Source: Paenibacillus sp. FSL R10-2734
GTDB taxonomy: Bacteria > Bacillota > Bacilli > Paenibacillales > Paenibacillaceae
Assembly: GCF_037963865.1 (NCBI RefSeq)
Contig: NZ_CP150170.1
Span: forward strand, 4,588,001 to 4,652,000
DNA length: 64,000 bases
Direction of reading: 5' to 3'
Each line of letters starts with the position of its first letter. The first letter of the stretch is position 1. Under the pieces are notes generated by a model that did not search any database, had not been told where the DNA came from, and saw only the letters and a program-made list of their open reading frames with translations. Both the position numbers and the translations under genes were made by a program. This document shows positions 17,038 to 26,993 of this stretch, one piece after another.

Positions 17038-18141
17038 TTAAACCTCCAGTGGACTTTCAACAATCTCATTAATTTCCTGTACAATCTGCGATTTAATCTG
17101 AGCCACTCGTTCAAAATCTACGGTTGAAGTATAGATTTGCTTTAACGCATTTAGGAATACCTTTGCGTCTGTCAGATGTTGTGTGGATTGTTTCATGGTG
17201 CTAGAGTATCGTTCTTTAATGCCTGCTATAGCTTCAGAATATTCTTCATCTGTACCGGGCTGTATACAGCGGGAATACATATCGACGATCTCGTCAGTGG
17301 CGCGATCTGGGTAGTATTCATGTGGAGCCGTGCTATCAAAAATAGCAAATTCGAGCTCACGTACAATAATCATATCTAGGCTATTTGGATCGAAGCCACA
17401 GTGATAAATTTCAACATCGAAGCCACGCTTTATGCCCTCAGCCGCTATTTTTTTTAACAGTGTAGATTTACCGGAGCCCGCACGTCCTTTAACCAGATAT
17501 CTTTTTAAGCCTGCGGTTAGATTAGGGACAAAATCCACAGCACCCTTAGGCGTTGCTGCACCTAAAAAACGGTGATCTACCCGGTTGGATTTTTCAAATT
17601 TCTGATCTCCGTACAGAAGCTGAATATATTCCTGTGTCAGCTCATCGGCTGCTTGGAAATTCATTTTTGCGATATAAATCGCTTCCCATTCATCATGAAT
17701 GCGAAGTGCTTCAGCAAAGCCAGCATAAGCCAATTCATGCTCTTGCTTGATGGCTCCGACTAAATTATCAATTTCCAGCTTGTGCTGGCTTAACTGGAAC
17801 TGATCGGCGGCCTGCTCCAAATCCACGAACACGATGGATTCTTCAGGCAGTTCAGGGTTTATTATACGCGGAGCTGTTCCATCCACAATTGCTACATTTA
17901 ATTTGGGAATAATCACTCCGTCGAATGAATCATTATCTGACGCAGTGTGGATGAACCAGATCTCAAGGCCTTGTTGATTCAGATGCTCTCCGATTTCTCT
18001 AATCAGTTTGGTCTGCCCCGTACCTGGGCCTCCTTTTAAAACATACAGACGAGTTAAATTTTGTAATGACGACTCATAGAGGCTGTAAAAGCCGTGAGCC
18101 GTATTGCCGCCAGCAAAGAAATTGAGGATTGTTCCGTTCAT
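17038..18141 (-). CDS. tandem P-loop ATPase-like protein (PRK06851 type)
   Basis: The ATG at 18141 follows AAAGGTG at 7 nt, giving 367 residues. The protein has two homologous halves. Each carries a Walker A loop, an IYHCG/IHTAS strand and a FDSTAPH/VDGTAPR motif. The second P-loop (GRAGSGKST, about residue 217) is complete. The first (GGPGTGQT, about residue 39) has glutamine instead of the catalytic lysine, which suggests one active and one structural site. The function of this family is not known to me. The gene is monocistronic with its own terminator. Confidence 0.7.
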   Translation of the reverse strand: MNGTILNFFAGGNTAHGFYSLYESSLQNLTRLYVLKGGPGTGQTKLIREIGEHLNQQGLEIWFIHTASDNDSFDGVIIPKLNVAIVDGTAPRIINPELPEESIVFVDLEQAADQFQLSQHKLEIDNLVGAIKQEHELAYAGFAEALRIHDEWEAIYIAKMNFQAADELTQEYIQLLYGDQKFEKSNRVDHRFLGAATPKGAVDFVPNLTAGLKRYLVKGRAGSGKSTLLKKIAAEGIKRGFDVEIYHCGFDPNSLDMIIVRELEFAIFDSTAPHEYYPDRATDEIVDMYSRCIQPGTDEEYSEAIAGIKERYSSTMKQSTQHLTDAKVFLNALKQIYTSTVDFERVAQIKSQIVQEINEIVESPLEV

Positions 18142-18218
18142 AATCGCACACCTTTCCGGGCTAATGTCATGGGTCATATTTCATCGTATTATGGTTCGCT
18201 GGGAAAGGTGACACTTGG

Positions 18219-18236
18219 AGTAAGTTGTATCTTACT
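18219..18236. promoter_or_regulatory. short inverted repeat upstream of P-loop gene
   Basis: AGTAAG-TTGTAT-CTTACT is a 6-bp inverted repeat upstream of the start at 18141. It could be an operator or a weak hairpin. No matching regulator is adjacent. Confidence 0.25.
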
Positions 18237-18345
18237 TTACGAAACGATCCATAAATCTCTTAATGACAGGGACATCTGGAGGAGATAACTCACTGGGCAA
18301 TTCTCCATATATTTAAGTTCGCACATGTTAATAATGGGTTTTTGA

Positions 18346-20196
18346 TTAGTGCTCAATCGTGATACTGCCTCCGATAGGTACATTGAATTCTTCAAGTTGA
18401 TTAATAACTGTATTTCTATATACTTTATCCCCAAAACAGTCCTTAACTATAACATTGTAATTAGTGGGAACTATATTATTAATAATAATAGTATCACGGT
18501 AACTACCATTGAATACTACGACATCTTTTCCAGCGATATCTACAATATTAATAGGCGGGAGGAGAAAAACAAATTTCTTATCGGCTCCTTCAACAAGCAT
18601 TGAGGTGTTGGCTGGATTTAACGGAATACGAAAATTTTTGAATGTCTCCAGATTTTCTTTGTAAAAAGAATTATAGTACTTTATCACTTTTTTGATTTCT
18701 TCAGACAACTTAGAGAAATTCACTCCATACGCAGGAACACCGGCCGCAAGCATCTTTATAATCGTACAAGCAACGTCTTCTTTTGTGTCATTTACTGTAA
18801 AAGATTGATAATCATTTAATGCATAGGGGGTGTATGACTGGACATGAAGGGTTCGTTGATAATTAGTTTCTAAATCAAATGGCGCATCCCCTGCTCTCAT
18901 TAGATTGCCATACCTCATATTAAAAAGTGTTCCGTAATTTTGTTTTAACTCAACAATATAGTCAGGATTTTTAACTTTGGTTTTTTCTTCAATGCGCGCA
19001 AAAGTTTTTTCAAGTCCTTGAATCATGGATTGAGTATCATGATTGTGATTGGGGTTTTGACATTCAATATCGGGTACCCAATTAAATAAATCATACTTCG
19101 CACCATCAAAACCCCATTTATCCATCAGCTTTAAACAAATTTCAGCCATGATTTCACGGCCTTCTGGGCTTTGAAAGCAATAGGAATAATACTGCGGTTC
19201 ATTAAGATAAGGCTCTCCATTAGCATCGGCAATAAGATAGTTTTTGTTTTCTTGATATGCTTTTGATTTAAGAGCTACCGCGTGAGGTGCACACCAAATA
19301 ATAAGTCTGGCTCCAATGTCATGGGCTATAGCAACTAATAGATTCATATCGGGTATTTTTTGCGGATCGGGCTCCCAATCACCAATGTCCATATCAATAG
19401 AATAGTCACTATCCAAGCCATTACCGTACCATCCGTCATCAATAATAAAATTATTTATACCGAGTTCTACACCTGATTTTATGTTCGATAAAAGCATTTC
19501 CGTATTAATATCCTTACTGTCCCAATCGACCCATGAACACCACATAGGTTCCAACGCCTTCTCCAGATACTGCTCTTTAATCGTATACTTTTGACGTTGC
19601 TGATCAGCAAAATCGCGTTGAACAAGTAACCAAGGTTTGCTTTCTCCAGCATATGAAGTATAATGAAACACCTTTTCGCTATAGACAGAGGATTTAATGG
19701 GATATATATCATTTCCTCTTACAATGTCAAGTATAATATTGCCTGTATGCACATTGAGTGCCCGGTTAGATTCGGGTTCTATGATCATAAATTGGGTTTC
19801 AATATTTTGTCCGATCACGCCTACTGCATTTCCCACACTTCCATCATTATTCAAAAACATAAAAAGCGGAATTTTTATATCTCCTATATTTGAAGTGAAT
19901 TCACGGCTATTTCTCCAAAAATCGATTAAGCTCATATAACGAAGGAACCATCGACCACTGTCAGGTGCTATAACTTTAGAATAGTTGCGCATCTCAAAGG
20001 TAAACCGATAACGTATTTCCTTAATCCAGTCTAATGTATCTTTAGTTGAAACCACTATATCATTCTCATCATTTTTTCCTATGTTTATGTTCAAGTATTC
20101 ATTGTCAAAATCGTATGGTCTACCAAATGATAGATTATCAAACTTAATTTTCCTACCGGATCCTAATGAAACTGTGATGGCATAGCTTTCTTTCAT
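18346..20196 (-). CDS. GH36-type alpha-galactosidase
   Basis: The 616-residue enzyme has an N-terminal beta domain and a clan GH-D (alpha/beta)8 barrel from about residue 220 (MWCSWVDWDSKDI, INNFIIDDGWY). The nucleophile is D369 in AKYDLFNW. The acid/base is D437 in RAGDAPFD. There is no signal peptide, so it acts on imported substrate, releasing galactose from an alpha-galactoside. It is the last gene of the AT-rich cassette, 53 bp after the ABC ATPase, and has GGAGGAG before ATG. The galactokinase at the other end of the cassette could use the product. Confidence 0.85.
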   Translation of the reverse strand: MKESYAITVSLGSGRKIKFDNLSFGRPYDFDNEYLNINIGKNDENDIVVSTKDTLDWIKEIRYRFTFEMRNYSKVIAPDSGRWFLRYMSLIDFWRNSREFTSNIGDIKIPLFMFLNNDGSVGNAVGVIGQNIETQFMIIEPESNRALNVHTGNIILDIVRGNDIYPIKSSVYSEKVFHYTSYAGESKPWLLVQRDFADQQRQKYTIKEQYLEKALEPMWCSWVDWDSKDINTEMLLSNIKSGVELGINNFIIDDGWYGNGLDSDYSIDMDIGDWEPDPQKIPDMNLLVAIAHDIGARLIIWCAPHAVALKSKAYQENKNYLIADANGEPYLNEPQYYSYCFQSPEGREIMAEICLKLMDKWGFDGAKYDLFNWVPDIECQNPNHNHDTQSMIQGLEKTFARIEEKTKVKNPDYIVELKQNYGTLFNMRYGNLMRAGDAPFDLETNYQRTLHVQSYTPYALNDYQSFTVNDTKEDVACTIIKMLAAGVPAYGVNFSKLSEEIKKVIKYYNSFYKENLETFKNFRIPLNPANTSMLVEGADKKFVFLLPPINIVDIAGKDVVVFNGSYRDTIIINNIVPTNYNVIVKDCFGDKVYRNTVINQLEEFNVPIGGSITIEH

Positions 20197-20249
20197 GATT
20201 TACTCCTCCTTGTTTTTACTTTCTTTGGTCACTAATATTGCATAAACTC

Positions 20250-20975
20250 TTAATTGTTTGTACGAGAGAAAATCGATTCAACTTGGTCAATAATTGATGA
20301 ATAGTTACCATCTGACTTAACACTATTTTGGATGATATTAAATTTAAGAGGTTGATCATAAAAAATAAAAATATTGTCGCCTAATGTGATCGCTTCAAGC
20401 ATGTCATGAGTTACAACCAATGCAGTGAATTTGCGTTCTTTATGCAGTTCTAGAAATAAATTTTGCATTTCATGTCTGTTTTGGTAGTCTAAAGCTCCGA
20501 ATGCTTCATCCAATATGATCAAATCAGGACTAGTTAATAGTATCCTTAACAAGGCGATACGTTGGTTCATCCCGCCAGATAATTCATTTGGATAACAATT
20601 CTCCACCTCACTAAGTCCTACTTTTGCAAGGTATTCCCGAATTACAGCTTTTGGATCTTCAAAATAATTCCTACATGCAAATAATATATTTTGCATGATT
20701 GTTTTCCATGGGAACAGAACATTATTCTGAAACAAAATACCAATTTTACAATTGGGGGCAAGATAGATTTCTCCACCATCATAATTTTCAAAACCCGCAA
20801 TCATGTTTAGCAGGGTGGTTTTCCCACAACCAGAACTACCAATAATACTGCTAATTTTCCCCTTCTCAATGTACAAATCTAAATTGTCGCAAATAATGAC
20901 CTTTTCTCCATTAGGACGTGTAAACGTTTTTGATAAGTTTTTTATTTCTACGCAGTTTTTACTGTTATTACACAT
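20250..20975 (-). CDS. ABC transporter ATPase, NitT/TauT type
   Basis: The ATG at 20975 is used because AGAGGT is 7 nt upstream, giving 241 residues. Motifs are Walker A GSSGCGKTT, Q-loop ILFQNNVLFPW, signature LSGGMNQR and Walker B LIILDEAFGALD. These match importers of nitrate, sulfonate, taurine or pyrimidine-precursor type. It completes the permease and binding-protein genes immediately upstream. Confidence 0.9.
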   Translation of the reverse strand: MCNNSKNCVEIKNLSKTFTRPNGEKVIICDNLDLYIEKGKISSIIGSSGCGKTTLLNMIAGFENYDGGEIYLAPNCKIGILFQNNVLFPWKTIMQNILFACRNYFEDPKAVIREYLAKVGLSEVENCYPNELSGGMNQRIALLRILLTSPDLIILDEAFGALDYQNRHEMQNLFLELHKERKFTALVVTHDMLEAITLGDNIFIFYDQPLKFNIIQNSVKSDGNYSSIIDQVESIFSRTNN

Positions 20976-20987
20976 TGTCATTACCTC

Positions 20988-21767
20988 TCACATCCGGATA
21001 GAAAAGTAATTAACTTTTCTGAGCAGCCATGTAGAGAATGCTCCCAACCCTCCGATAATAAACATACACATCACCACACCGGACATATTTAAAAGTGTAT
21101 AATTCACCCATGTAAGATACCCGATGCCAGATTGCCCGCTGATCATCTCTGCAACAACTACGCCTAACCAAGAACCACTCATCCCAAGTAATAATCCTGT
21201 AAAGATATTAGGAAAGGTAGCAGGGATCATAACTTCAGTAATATAGACCCATCTGGTAACATGAAATGATTTTGAAATCTTGATGTAGTTTTCGTTTATA
21301 TTCCCTAATCCTTCAACGGAATTGATAAGTATCGGAAAGAAAGCTCCAATAAATGTGATAAAAAGCATACTGGAATTGATGGACTGGAAAAGGACAATTG
21401 ATATTGGAACCCAAGCAACATTTGGTATAGGTCGGATAAATTCAAAAACCGGATAGATATAATGACGCACAAGTCGGTTTTCGGTAATCAATATCGCGAA
21501 AGGAATGGCTAAAATAACAGCACAGATAAATCCAGAGTATACTCTTCCTAGTGTGATTAATATATTTCCGTAAATCTCTAAATCAGAGAATACGGATACG
21601 CATTCATGAATGATATCTTGAATACTAGGTATGTAGGAAAAGGTTACAAGGAACTTCCAATCAATGATTTTTAGGACAGATATGATTAGAAGAAAAATTG
21701 CGAATGATGCCAAAATTCTAAATAAATTGACTAAGAAGCTAACATTTCTTTCACTTCTATAATTCAT
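20988..21767 (-). CDS. ABC transporter permease, NitT/TauT type
   Basis: The 259-residue protein has six predicted membrane helices and the BPD-transporter EAA loop (KSFHVTRWVYITEVMIPATFP). The SWLGVVVAEMISGQSGIGYL segment is diagnostic of SsuC/TauC-like permeases. It begins 1 bp after the binding-protein stop and is followed closely by the ATPase gene. Confidence 0.9.
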   Translation of the reverse strand: MNYRSERNVSFLVNLFRILASFAIFLLIISVLKIIDWKFLVTFSYIPSIQDIIHECVSVFSDLEIYGNILITLGRVYSGFICAVILAIPFAILITENRLVRHYIYPVFEFIRPIPNVAWVPISIVLFQSINSSMLFITFIGAFFPILINSVEGLGNINENYIKISKSFHVTRWVYITEVMIPATFPNIFTGLLLGMSGSWLGVVVAEMISGQSGIGYLTWVNYTLLNMSGVVMCMFIIGGLGAFSTWLLRKVNYFSIRM

Positions 21768-21768
21768 A

Positions 21769-22785
21769 TCAATTTTTCCCCTTCACGGTATTTAAATAGG
21801 CTTCAACCGGGAAATCTTTTAGTAATCCTAATTCATATAGAAATTCATAATTATTTTTGAGCGTATCTCTATTTGAGGAGGTAATCTCCATCTCCCAGTC
21901 AATGTTTTTTAAGACGCTAGCGATGACTTCGGGTGGAAAACCGCTTTCTCGACTGATGATTGAAACGCTTTCATCAGGATTTTTTCTTAAAAACTCATGT
22001 GATTCTTTGATACTCTCCAAAAATAATGAAGTATAATCACTGTTTTTTTTCGCCCAGTCGTCGTCAATCATAATTCCTGCCAAATAATCATTTCCCGTCA
22101 CTTCTCCATCAATCAATTTAATCATTTGGTCATTTTGCATCAAATAAGATGGATATGGCTCCCATGCGGCCAATGCCTCAATTTTACCTGTTGTGATCAT
22201 ATTGTAAGCCGTTGGTATATCTTGATTGATGATCTCTACTTTATCTAGCAAATCATTTTGCGAGAGAATATCTAATAGCATTTTATGTGTACTTGAAGCT
22301 ATCGGTACTGATACGGTTCTACCCACCAAGTCAAAAATATCGTTTATTCCTGAATCTTGACTGACAAGTATGCTTTGGTTTTTTCCACCTACCCCCTTTC
22401 CATCTATAGCGAGTAGTCTGGAGTTATACTCTTCGTGTAAGTAGCCATTATATAGATTTATGATACTGGGCATGTCGCCCATATATCCGATTTGGTATTT
22501 ATGAGCCAACATGTTGTTGTTAATAACAGAGCCTGAAACCTCGTCATGCCATTGTATATTAAAATCTATATATGGGTATCTGACCTTTAATTTTCTTTCA
22601 AATAATTGTTGCTCTTTAATAATTAGTGCCCCCCAGGTCTGAGCAGTTATACTTTGAAACCCGATGTCTATAGTCACTTTTCCATTTGACGAGGGAGTTA
22701 TAAAAACGGAAGCAGCTAAAGTAACCATAACTAAAACAGCACATATTGAAAAAAATTTATGTTTTCTTGCGTGTTTCTCCCTCAC
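21769..22785 (-). CDS. ABC substrate-binding protein, NitT/TauT type
   Basis: The 338-residue protein starts with GTG. It has a basic N-terminus and a hydrophobic segment (about 13-31) without a lipobox, so it is secreted or membrane-anchored. Family segments are YMGDMPSIINLYNG, GRTVSVPIASSTHKMLLDIL and IEALAAWEPYPSYL, as in SsuA/TauA/ThiY-like proteins. Ligands of this family are usually small anions or amino-like compounds, not plain sugars. That makes its place between galactose enzymes unusual. Confidence 0.85.
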   Translation of the reverse strand: MREKHARKHKFFSICAVLVMVTLAASVFITPSSNGKVTIDIGFQSITAQTWGALIIKEQQLFERKLKVRYPYIDFNIQWHDEVSGSVINNNMLAHKYQIGYMGDMPSIINLYNGYLHEEYNSRLLAIDGKGVGGKNQSILVSQDSGINDIFDLVGRTVSVPIASSTHKMLLDILSQNDLLDKVEIINQDIPTAYNMITTGKIEALAAWEPYPSYLMQNDQMIKLIDGEVTGNDYLAGIMIDDDWAKKNSDYTSLFLESIKESHEFLRKNPDESVSIISRESGFPPEVIASVLKNIDWEMEITSSNRDTLKNNYEFLYELGLLKDFPVEAYLNTVKGKN

Positions 22786-22828
22786 ACATCCACCTTCCCC
22801 CTTGACTGTAAAGCACTAATACAAACCA

Positions 22829-23899
22829 TTAATTCTTTGTTTTTTCAACATAAGTCCGCATCCTGTTACATTTAATAAGATAATAGATGTAAACTAAAAA
22901 ATAGAGTCTGCAGTTTGTAAGTCTGATTAATGACCTTTCAACTGGTGAGAACTCGCTCTTCACGATATACTTTTTGTTTTTAAATAAGTATTTTTTCGAC
23001 TTTAGTTTGTATACATTTTTCAACCCACCCCAAATCCCTGCTGGGTTTGTATAGTGTGTCTCATTGCGAATGGATCTAAATAATTTGAGATACAAATAGG
23101 TTGTTAGTCTATCCATATATTCGCTATCATCAGTAAAAAAATTACAGGAAAACTCCCTTTTGGCTTCATACACATCAATAATATTTTCCCAGTAATTTTC
23201 CCAGTATATGGTCCGTTTGCTCAGCGAGTTTGGAGCTAACCGATTGTAGTTGTATAATGGATCAGCGATAACATATATAGATTTAGCCCGGGATAGTGCC
23301 TGTATGACAATAATTTCATCTTCATGCATGCAAATATCCTTATAAAATTTGATGTTTCTAAGTATACTTTTTCTAAAAAAACTACACCATACATAGCCCG
23401 TTGTTATAAGATTATCTGTCTTCAAGTCTCCATATAACGGTAATATATAACAATCGTGTATATCATTTTTTGTATATAAACCTTCATCAATTGGCAAGTT
23501 GCAAATCCTGGCTATACCATCATTTCTGTGACGATAGGCGGAACAAAATACGATATCAGCATTGTTCTTCGAGGCTGCATTATACAATAATTCCATCATA
23601 TTTGGTTCGCACCAGTCGTCAGCATCAATGTAATTAAGAAACTCTCCGCTCGCTTCATTCAGACCTGCCAGCCTAGACATAGGCAACCCACTATTTTTCT
23701 GATGAATAACGCGTATGCGAGTATCTTTACTTGCGTACTTATCACATATTTTCCCGGAAGAATCTATAGATCCGTCATCAACCAGAATGATCTCAATTTG
23801 TTTTAACGTTTGGCAGATTAGGGATTGAATACACTTGTCTAATGTGTCCTGCATATTATAAACAGCCACAACAACGCTAACTAATGGTTTGGTTACCAT
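22829..23899 (-). CDS. GT2 family glycosyltransferase
   Basis: The 356-residue protein has a GT-A fold start (VSVVVAVYNMQDTLDKCIQSL), EIILVDDGSIDSSGKICD and the metal-binding NYIDADDW, followed by a helical C-terminus. The enzyme uses an activated sugar to modify an acceptor at the cytosolic face of the membrane. The AGGAGTATAAGTGT site precedes ATG. The gene lies between the exporter and importer genes of the cassette. Neither donor nor acceptor can be predicted. Confidence 0.85.
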   Translation of the reverse strand: MVTKPLVSVVVAVYNMQDTLDKCIQSLICQTLKQIEIILVDDGSIDSSGKICDKYASKDTRIRVIHQKNSGLPMSRLAGLNEASGEFLNYIDADDWCEPNMMELLYNAASKNNADIVFCSAYRHRNDGIARICNLPIDEGLYTKNDIHDCYILPLYGDLKTDNLITTGYVWCSFFRKSILRNIKFYKDICMHEDEIIVIQALSRAKSIYVIADPLYNYNRLAPNSLSKRTIYWENYWENIIDVYEAKREFSCNFFTDDSEYMDRLTTYLYLKLFRSIRNETHYTNPAGIWGGLKNVYKLKSKKYLFKNKKYIVKSEFSPVERSLIRLTNCRLYFLVYIYYLIKCNRMRTYVEKTKN

Positions 23900-23959
23900 A
23901 CACTTATACTCCTTTTGTATTCACACATCGATTCGGAGGACATTAATTTAACGCTAGTG

Positions 23960-25357
23960 TTATATAGTACCTAGTACTTGTTTTATCTTTCTCTTAAATA
24001 TGAAACCGGCTGTAATTGCGGAAATGATATCAGATATAGGTTCTGCTAAAAATATGCCTATTACACCAAAAAAACTTGGTAGTATTATTGCTAGTGGTAT
24101 CAAAAGTATGATCTTTCTCAAACAGGCCAAAAAAAGGGATGTTTTTGCTTGACCGAGTCCTACAAGTGTACATTGAACGCCTGACTGAATGCCAAAAATC
24201 CCCCACCCACAAACAAATATGGGCATCATATATGTAACAATATTTATCATTTCAAAATTATCTGTAAAAAGTGATGCGAAAAAAGTTGGAAATAACATTA
24301 TGATAGCTACAATTAAAGATCCAATGATGATATGCAAAGCAAACCCTAGCCGATATGCTGTTTTGACCCTAATATAATTTTTTGCTCCGTAATTATAACT
24401 GATAACAGGTTGGACTCCTTGTGTGATTCCGTTGCAAAAAATATATATCAATTGCATTACACTTGTAATAATCGTCATTGCTCCTACATAATAATCACCT
24501 CCATATTTTTGTAACCCAGAATTAAAAATGATATTAATAAGGCATTCAGTAAGCTGCATAATAAAAGGGGAAACCCCTAATGCCAAAATGGGAAGAATCA
24601 CTTTTTTATCCAACTTGATATACTTCTTTTTCAAGCGTAAAGCACTTTTGTTAGATAAAAGATATCGAACAATCCATAAAGTACTAGCTGCTTGAGAAAT
24701 AATTGTTGCAAGAGCCGCACCCTTAACACCTAAATCTAATGTAAATATAAAAATAGGGTCTAAAATGATATTGAGGATTGCTCCAATTAAAACAGATATC
24801 ATTGCTATTTTGATTTTCCCTTGTGAAGCAATAAAACTATTTAGACCCAATGAAAATTGAACGAATAAGGTGCCTAGAAGATATATAAATAAATATTGGT
24901 TTGCATATTCAATTGTTTTCTCACTTGCACCGAAGAGTAAAAGTATGGGGTTCTTAGTTGTTTGCAAAACTATGGTAAGGAAAATTGATATCACAAATAA
25001 AGATGCAGCACTACTTCCAAGAATAGCTTCAGCACGATCTTTATTTCCTTTACCAAGCTCTATGGATGCCAGAGGTGCACCGCCAGAGCCTATTAATTGC
25101 GCAAATGCAGATACGAGAATAATAATGGGGAAACAAACACCTACTCCTGTCATAGCCATATCGCCTACTCCAGGTATCATACCGATATATATCCGGTCCA
25201 CAATGTTATATAATGCATTAATAACTTGAGCTACAATAGCTGGTATGGCCAATGAAACGATTAACCTAGGCACAGGCGTTGTGCCTAGGTTGGAGCTTCC
25301 AGATTTATTTTCATCTATCACGATTTTACGATCCGTTGTTGATTTAATTAAGTTCAC
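23960..25357 (-). CDS. MATE family efflux transporter
   Basis: The 465-residue protein has 12 hydrophobic helices and MATE signatures: PAIVAQVINALYNIVDRIYIG, SAFAQLIGSGGAPLASIELG and QGVQPVISYNYGA. It starts with GTG inside the galactokinase stop (GTGA overlap), so translation is coupled. MATE proteins export drugs or metabolites by Na+ or H+ antiport, and this branch resembles MepA-like exporters. Confidence 0.9.
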   Translation of the reverse strand: MNLIKSTTDRKIVIDENKSGSSNLGTTPVPRLIVSLAIPAIVAQVINALYNIVDRIYIGMIPGVGDMAMTGVGVCFPIIILVSAFAQLIGSGGAPLASIELGKGNKDRAEAILGSSAASLFVISIFLTIVLQTTKNPILLLFGASEKTIEYANQYLFIYLLGTLFVQFSLGLNSFIASQGKIKIAMISVLIGAILNIILDPIFIFTLDLGVKGAALATIISQAASTLWIVRYLLSNKSALRLKKKYIKLDKKVILPILALGVSPFIMQLTECLINIIFNSGLQKYGGDYYVGAMTIITSVMQLIYIFCNGITQGVQPVISYNYGAKNYIRVKTAYRLGFALHIIIGSLIVAIIMLFPTFFASLFTDNFEMINIVTYMMPIFVCGWGIFGIQSGVQCTLVGLGQAKTSLFLACLRKIILLIPLAIILPSFFGVIGIFLAEPISDIISAITAGFIFKRKIKQVLGTI

Positions 25358-26658
25358 TTGTAAGTTTCTACTGTCATTAAATCAGTGATTTTCACAGCTC
25401 CATAAGGACGAATAGTAATGGGATACGTTGAATTCTCTAAGAAATTAGCCTCTATATATTCAATGTAGTCTTTTGTGTTTTCTTTTGGAATTATTGCCAT
25501 AATAACACCAGCAAACCCCCCGCCATGAACCCTTGTTGCACCTTTTCCTATCTTCGCAATAAATTGTTGGGTAAGTTCTAACGCAAGAGGTATACCTTGC
25601 TCTGTAATATTGGACATAGAATAGCAATTTTGGAGTAATTTCCAAGAGGAATCTCCAGAGGCTGATATTAGAGTTAAAAATTCAGCAAAATTACCATTTT
25701 CCAGAGATTCTATCTGTTTTTCGACCACTATATTTTCATTGAAAAAATGTATTGCCCGAAGAATAGCACGATCGCTTACTTGATTGCGCAGAGATTTAAG
25801 GTTAGATAAGATATCCTCTAACTTCAGCTCTGCAAGCTCGCTTTTTCCAAAATGAGCAGCTACTTGTTTCATTTCTTTTGGTACAGAAGAATATTCTTCA
25901 CTTAGATCAGCATGGCCTTTACCTGTATTTACAATAATAATTTCATAACCAGCTTTATTAAAATCAAAATCTATATTCTTAATTTCTGGATTATCTTCAT
26001 TTTGAAAATCAATATTGATAATTCCGCCAACTGCACAAGCCATCTGATCTAACAATCCTGAGTCTTTATTCCAGTAATGATTTTCGGCATATTTGCCGAC
26101 CTTTGCATATTCAGTTTTACTCAACTTGTTTTCATTAAAAAAGTGATCCATTATAGAACAGATCAGCATTTCAAATGAAGCGGATGAGCTAACACCAGCG
26201 GCAGAAAGAACATTGCTAGTAACATATACATCGAAACCACCCAAGTTTTTACCGGTTTCTTTAAATCCAGCTAAAAGGCCTTTAAGCAATTCAATGGTAC
26301 TGCCTTCATGCTCACTACTCAGATCATCAATATTAATTGAGAAGTCCAGCTGATAATTTTCACTGACAATAGATACATAATTATTTTTGGTTTTTGTGGC
26401 AATACCAATGCAATCAAGATTAATGCTGCCTGCGAGTATTTTTCCACCGTTATGATCTGTGTGATTGCCACCAATCTCAACACGGCCAGGAGCGCTAAAG
26501 ACTTCGAAATCCTCATGTTGGAATCTTTTTGTATATTTTTCGATAGATGATACATAACGTTGTTTGTTGTTCTCTACATTGTCTTCACCATAGAGATCAA
26601 CCCACAATTTAGCGTTTTGCGTCGAATTAAGCGCTTTTTCAAATTCAATTTTATTCAT
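25354..26658 (-). CDS. galK: galactokinase
   Basis: The 434-residue GHMP kinase carries the galactokinase signature near residue 56 (GRVEIGGNHTDHNGG). It also has the ATP loop SNVLSAAGVSSSASFE, a SGLLDQMACAVGG segment with the catalytic aspartate, and the late motif GKGATRVHGGGFAGV. It should convert galactose to galactose 1-phosphate. It is the first gene of the cassette. No galT or galE follows, so the product must be handled elsewhere in the genome. Confidence 0.9.
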   Translation of the reverse strand: MNKIEFEKALNSTQNAKLWVDLYGEDNVENNKQRYVSSIEKYTKRFQHEDFEVFSAPGRVEIGGNHTDHNGGKILAGSINLDCIGIATKTKNNYVSIVSENYQLDFSINIDDLSSEHEGSTIELLKGLLAGFKETGKNLGGFDVYVTSNVLSAAGVSSSASFEMLICSIMDHFFNENKLSKTEYAKVGKYAENHYWNKDSGLLDQMACAVGGIINIDFQNEDNPEIKNIDFDFNKAGYEIIIVNTGKGHADLSEEYSSVPKEMKQVAAHFGKSELAELKLEDILSNLKSLRNQVSDRAILRAIHFFNENIVVEKQIESLENGNFAEFLTLISASGDSSWKLLQNCYSMSNITEQGIPLALELTQQFIAKIGKGATRVHGGGFAGVIMAIIPKENTKDYIEYIEANFLENSTYPITIRPYGAVKITDLMTVETYK

Positions 26659-26971
26659 TTCTGCACCTCACCTTTAAATGTATAACTCAACTTTTGCAAC
26701 ATGAAAATCGCATAAGTACTGATATATCTGGCCAAAGCAGAAATCTATGCTGGGTTTAACGTTACGTCAGTCATAATGCTCTTAGTGGTCTCCACATCGG
26801 CAACCTTCGCGTACTTCCGACACGTCGCATTTACTGCAATCGCTTACCAGAATATCTGATTACATTGTAGCACTCGGTCATTCGCCATCTTTAGCACTTT
26901 TTTTGTACAGATTTGTCATTTTATTACTTATATTAATAAAGTATCACATGTATTTTGTATTTTATTTGGAT

Positions 26972-26993
26972 TTTAGTATTTTTTTAGTATTTT
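26972..26993. repeat. tandem 11-bp direct repeat
   Basis: TTTAGTATTTT occurs twice back to back, one helical turn apart, with related TATTTT units just upstream. The spacing suits cooperative binding of a response-regulator-like protein to one face of DNA. It lies about 315 bp upstream of galK. Confidence 0.45.
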
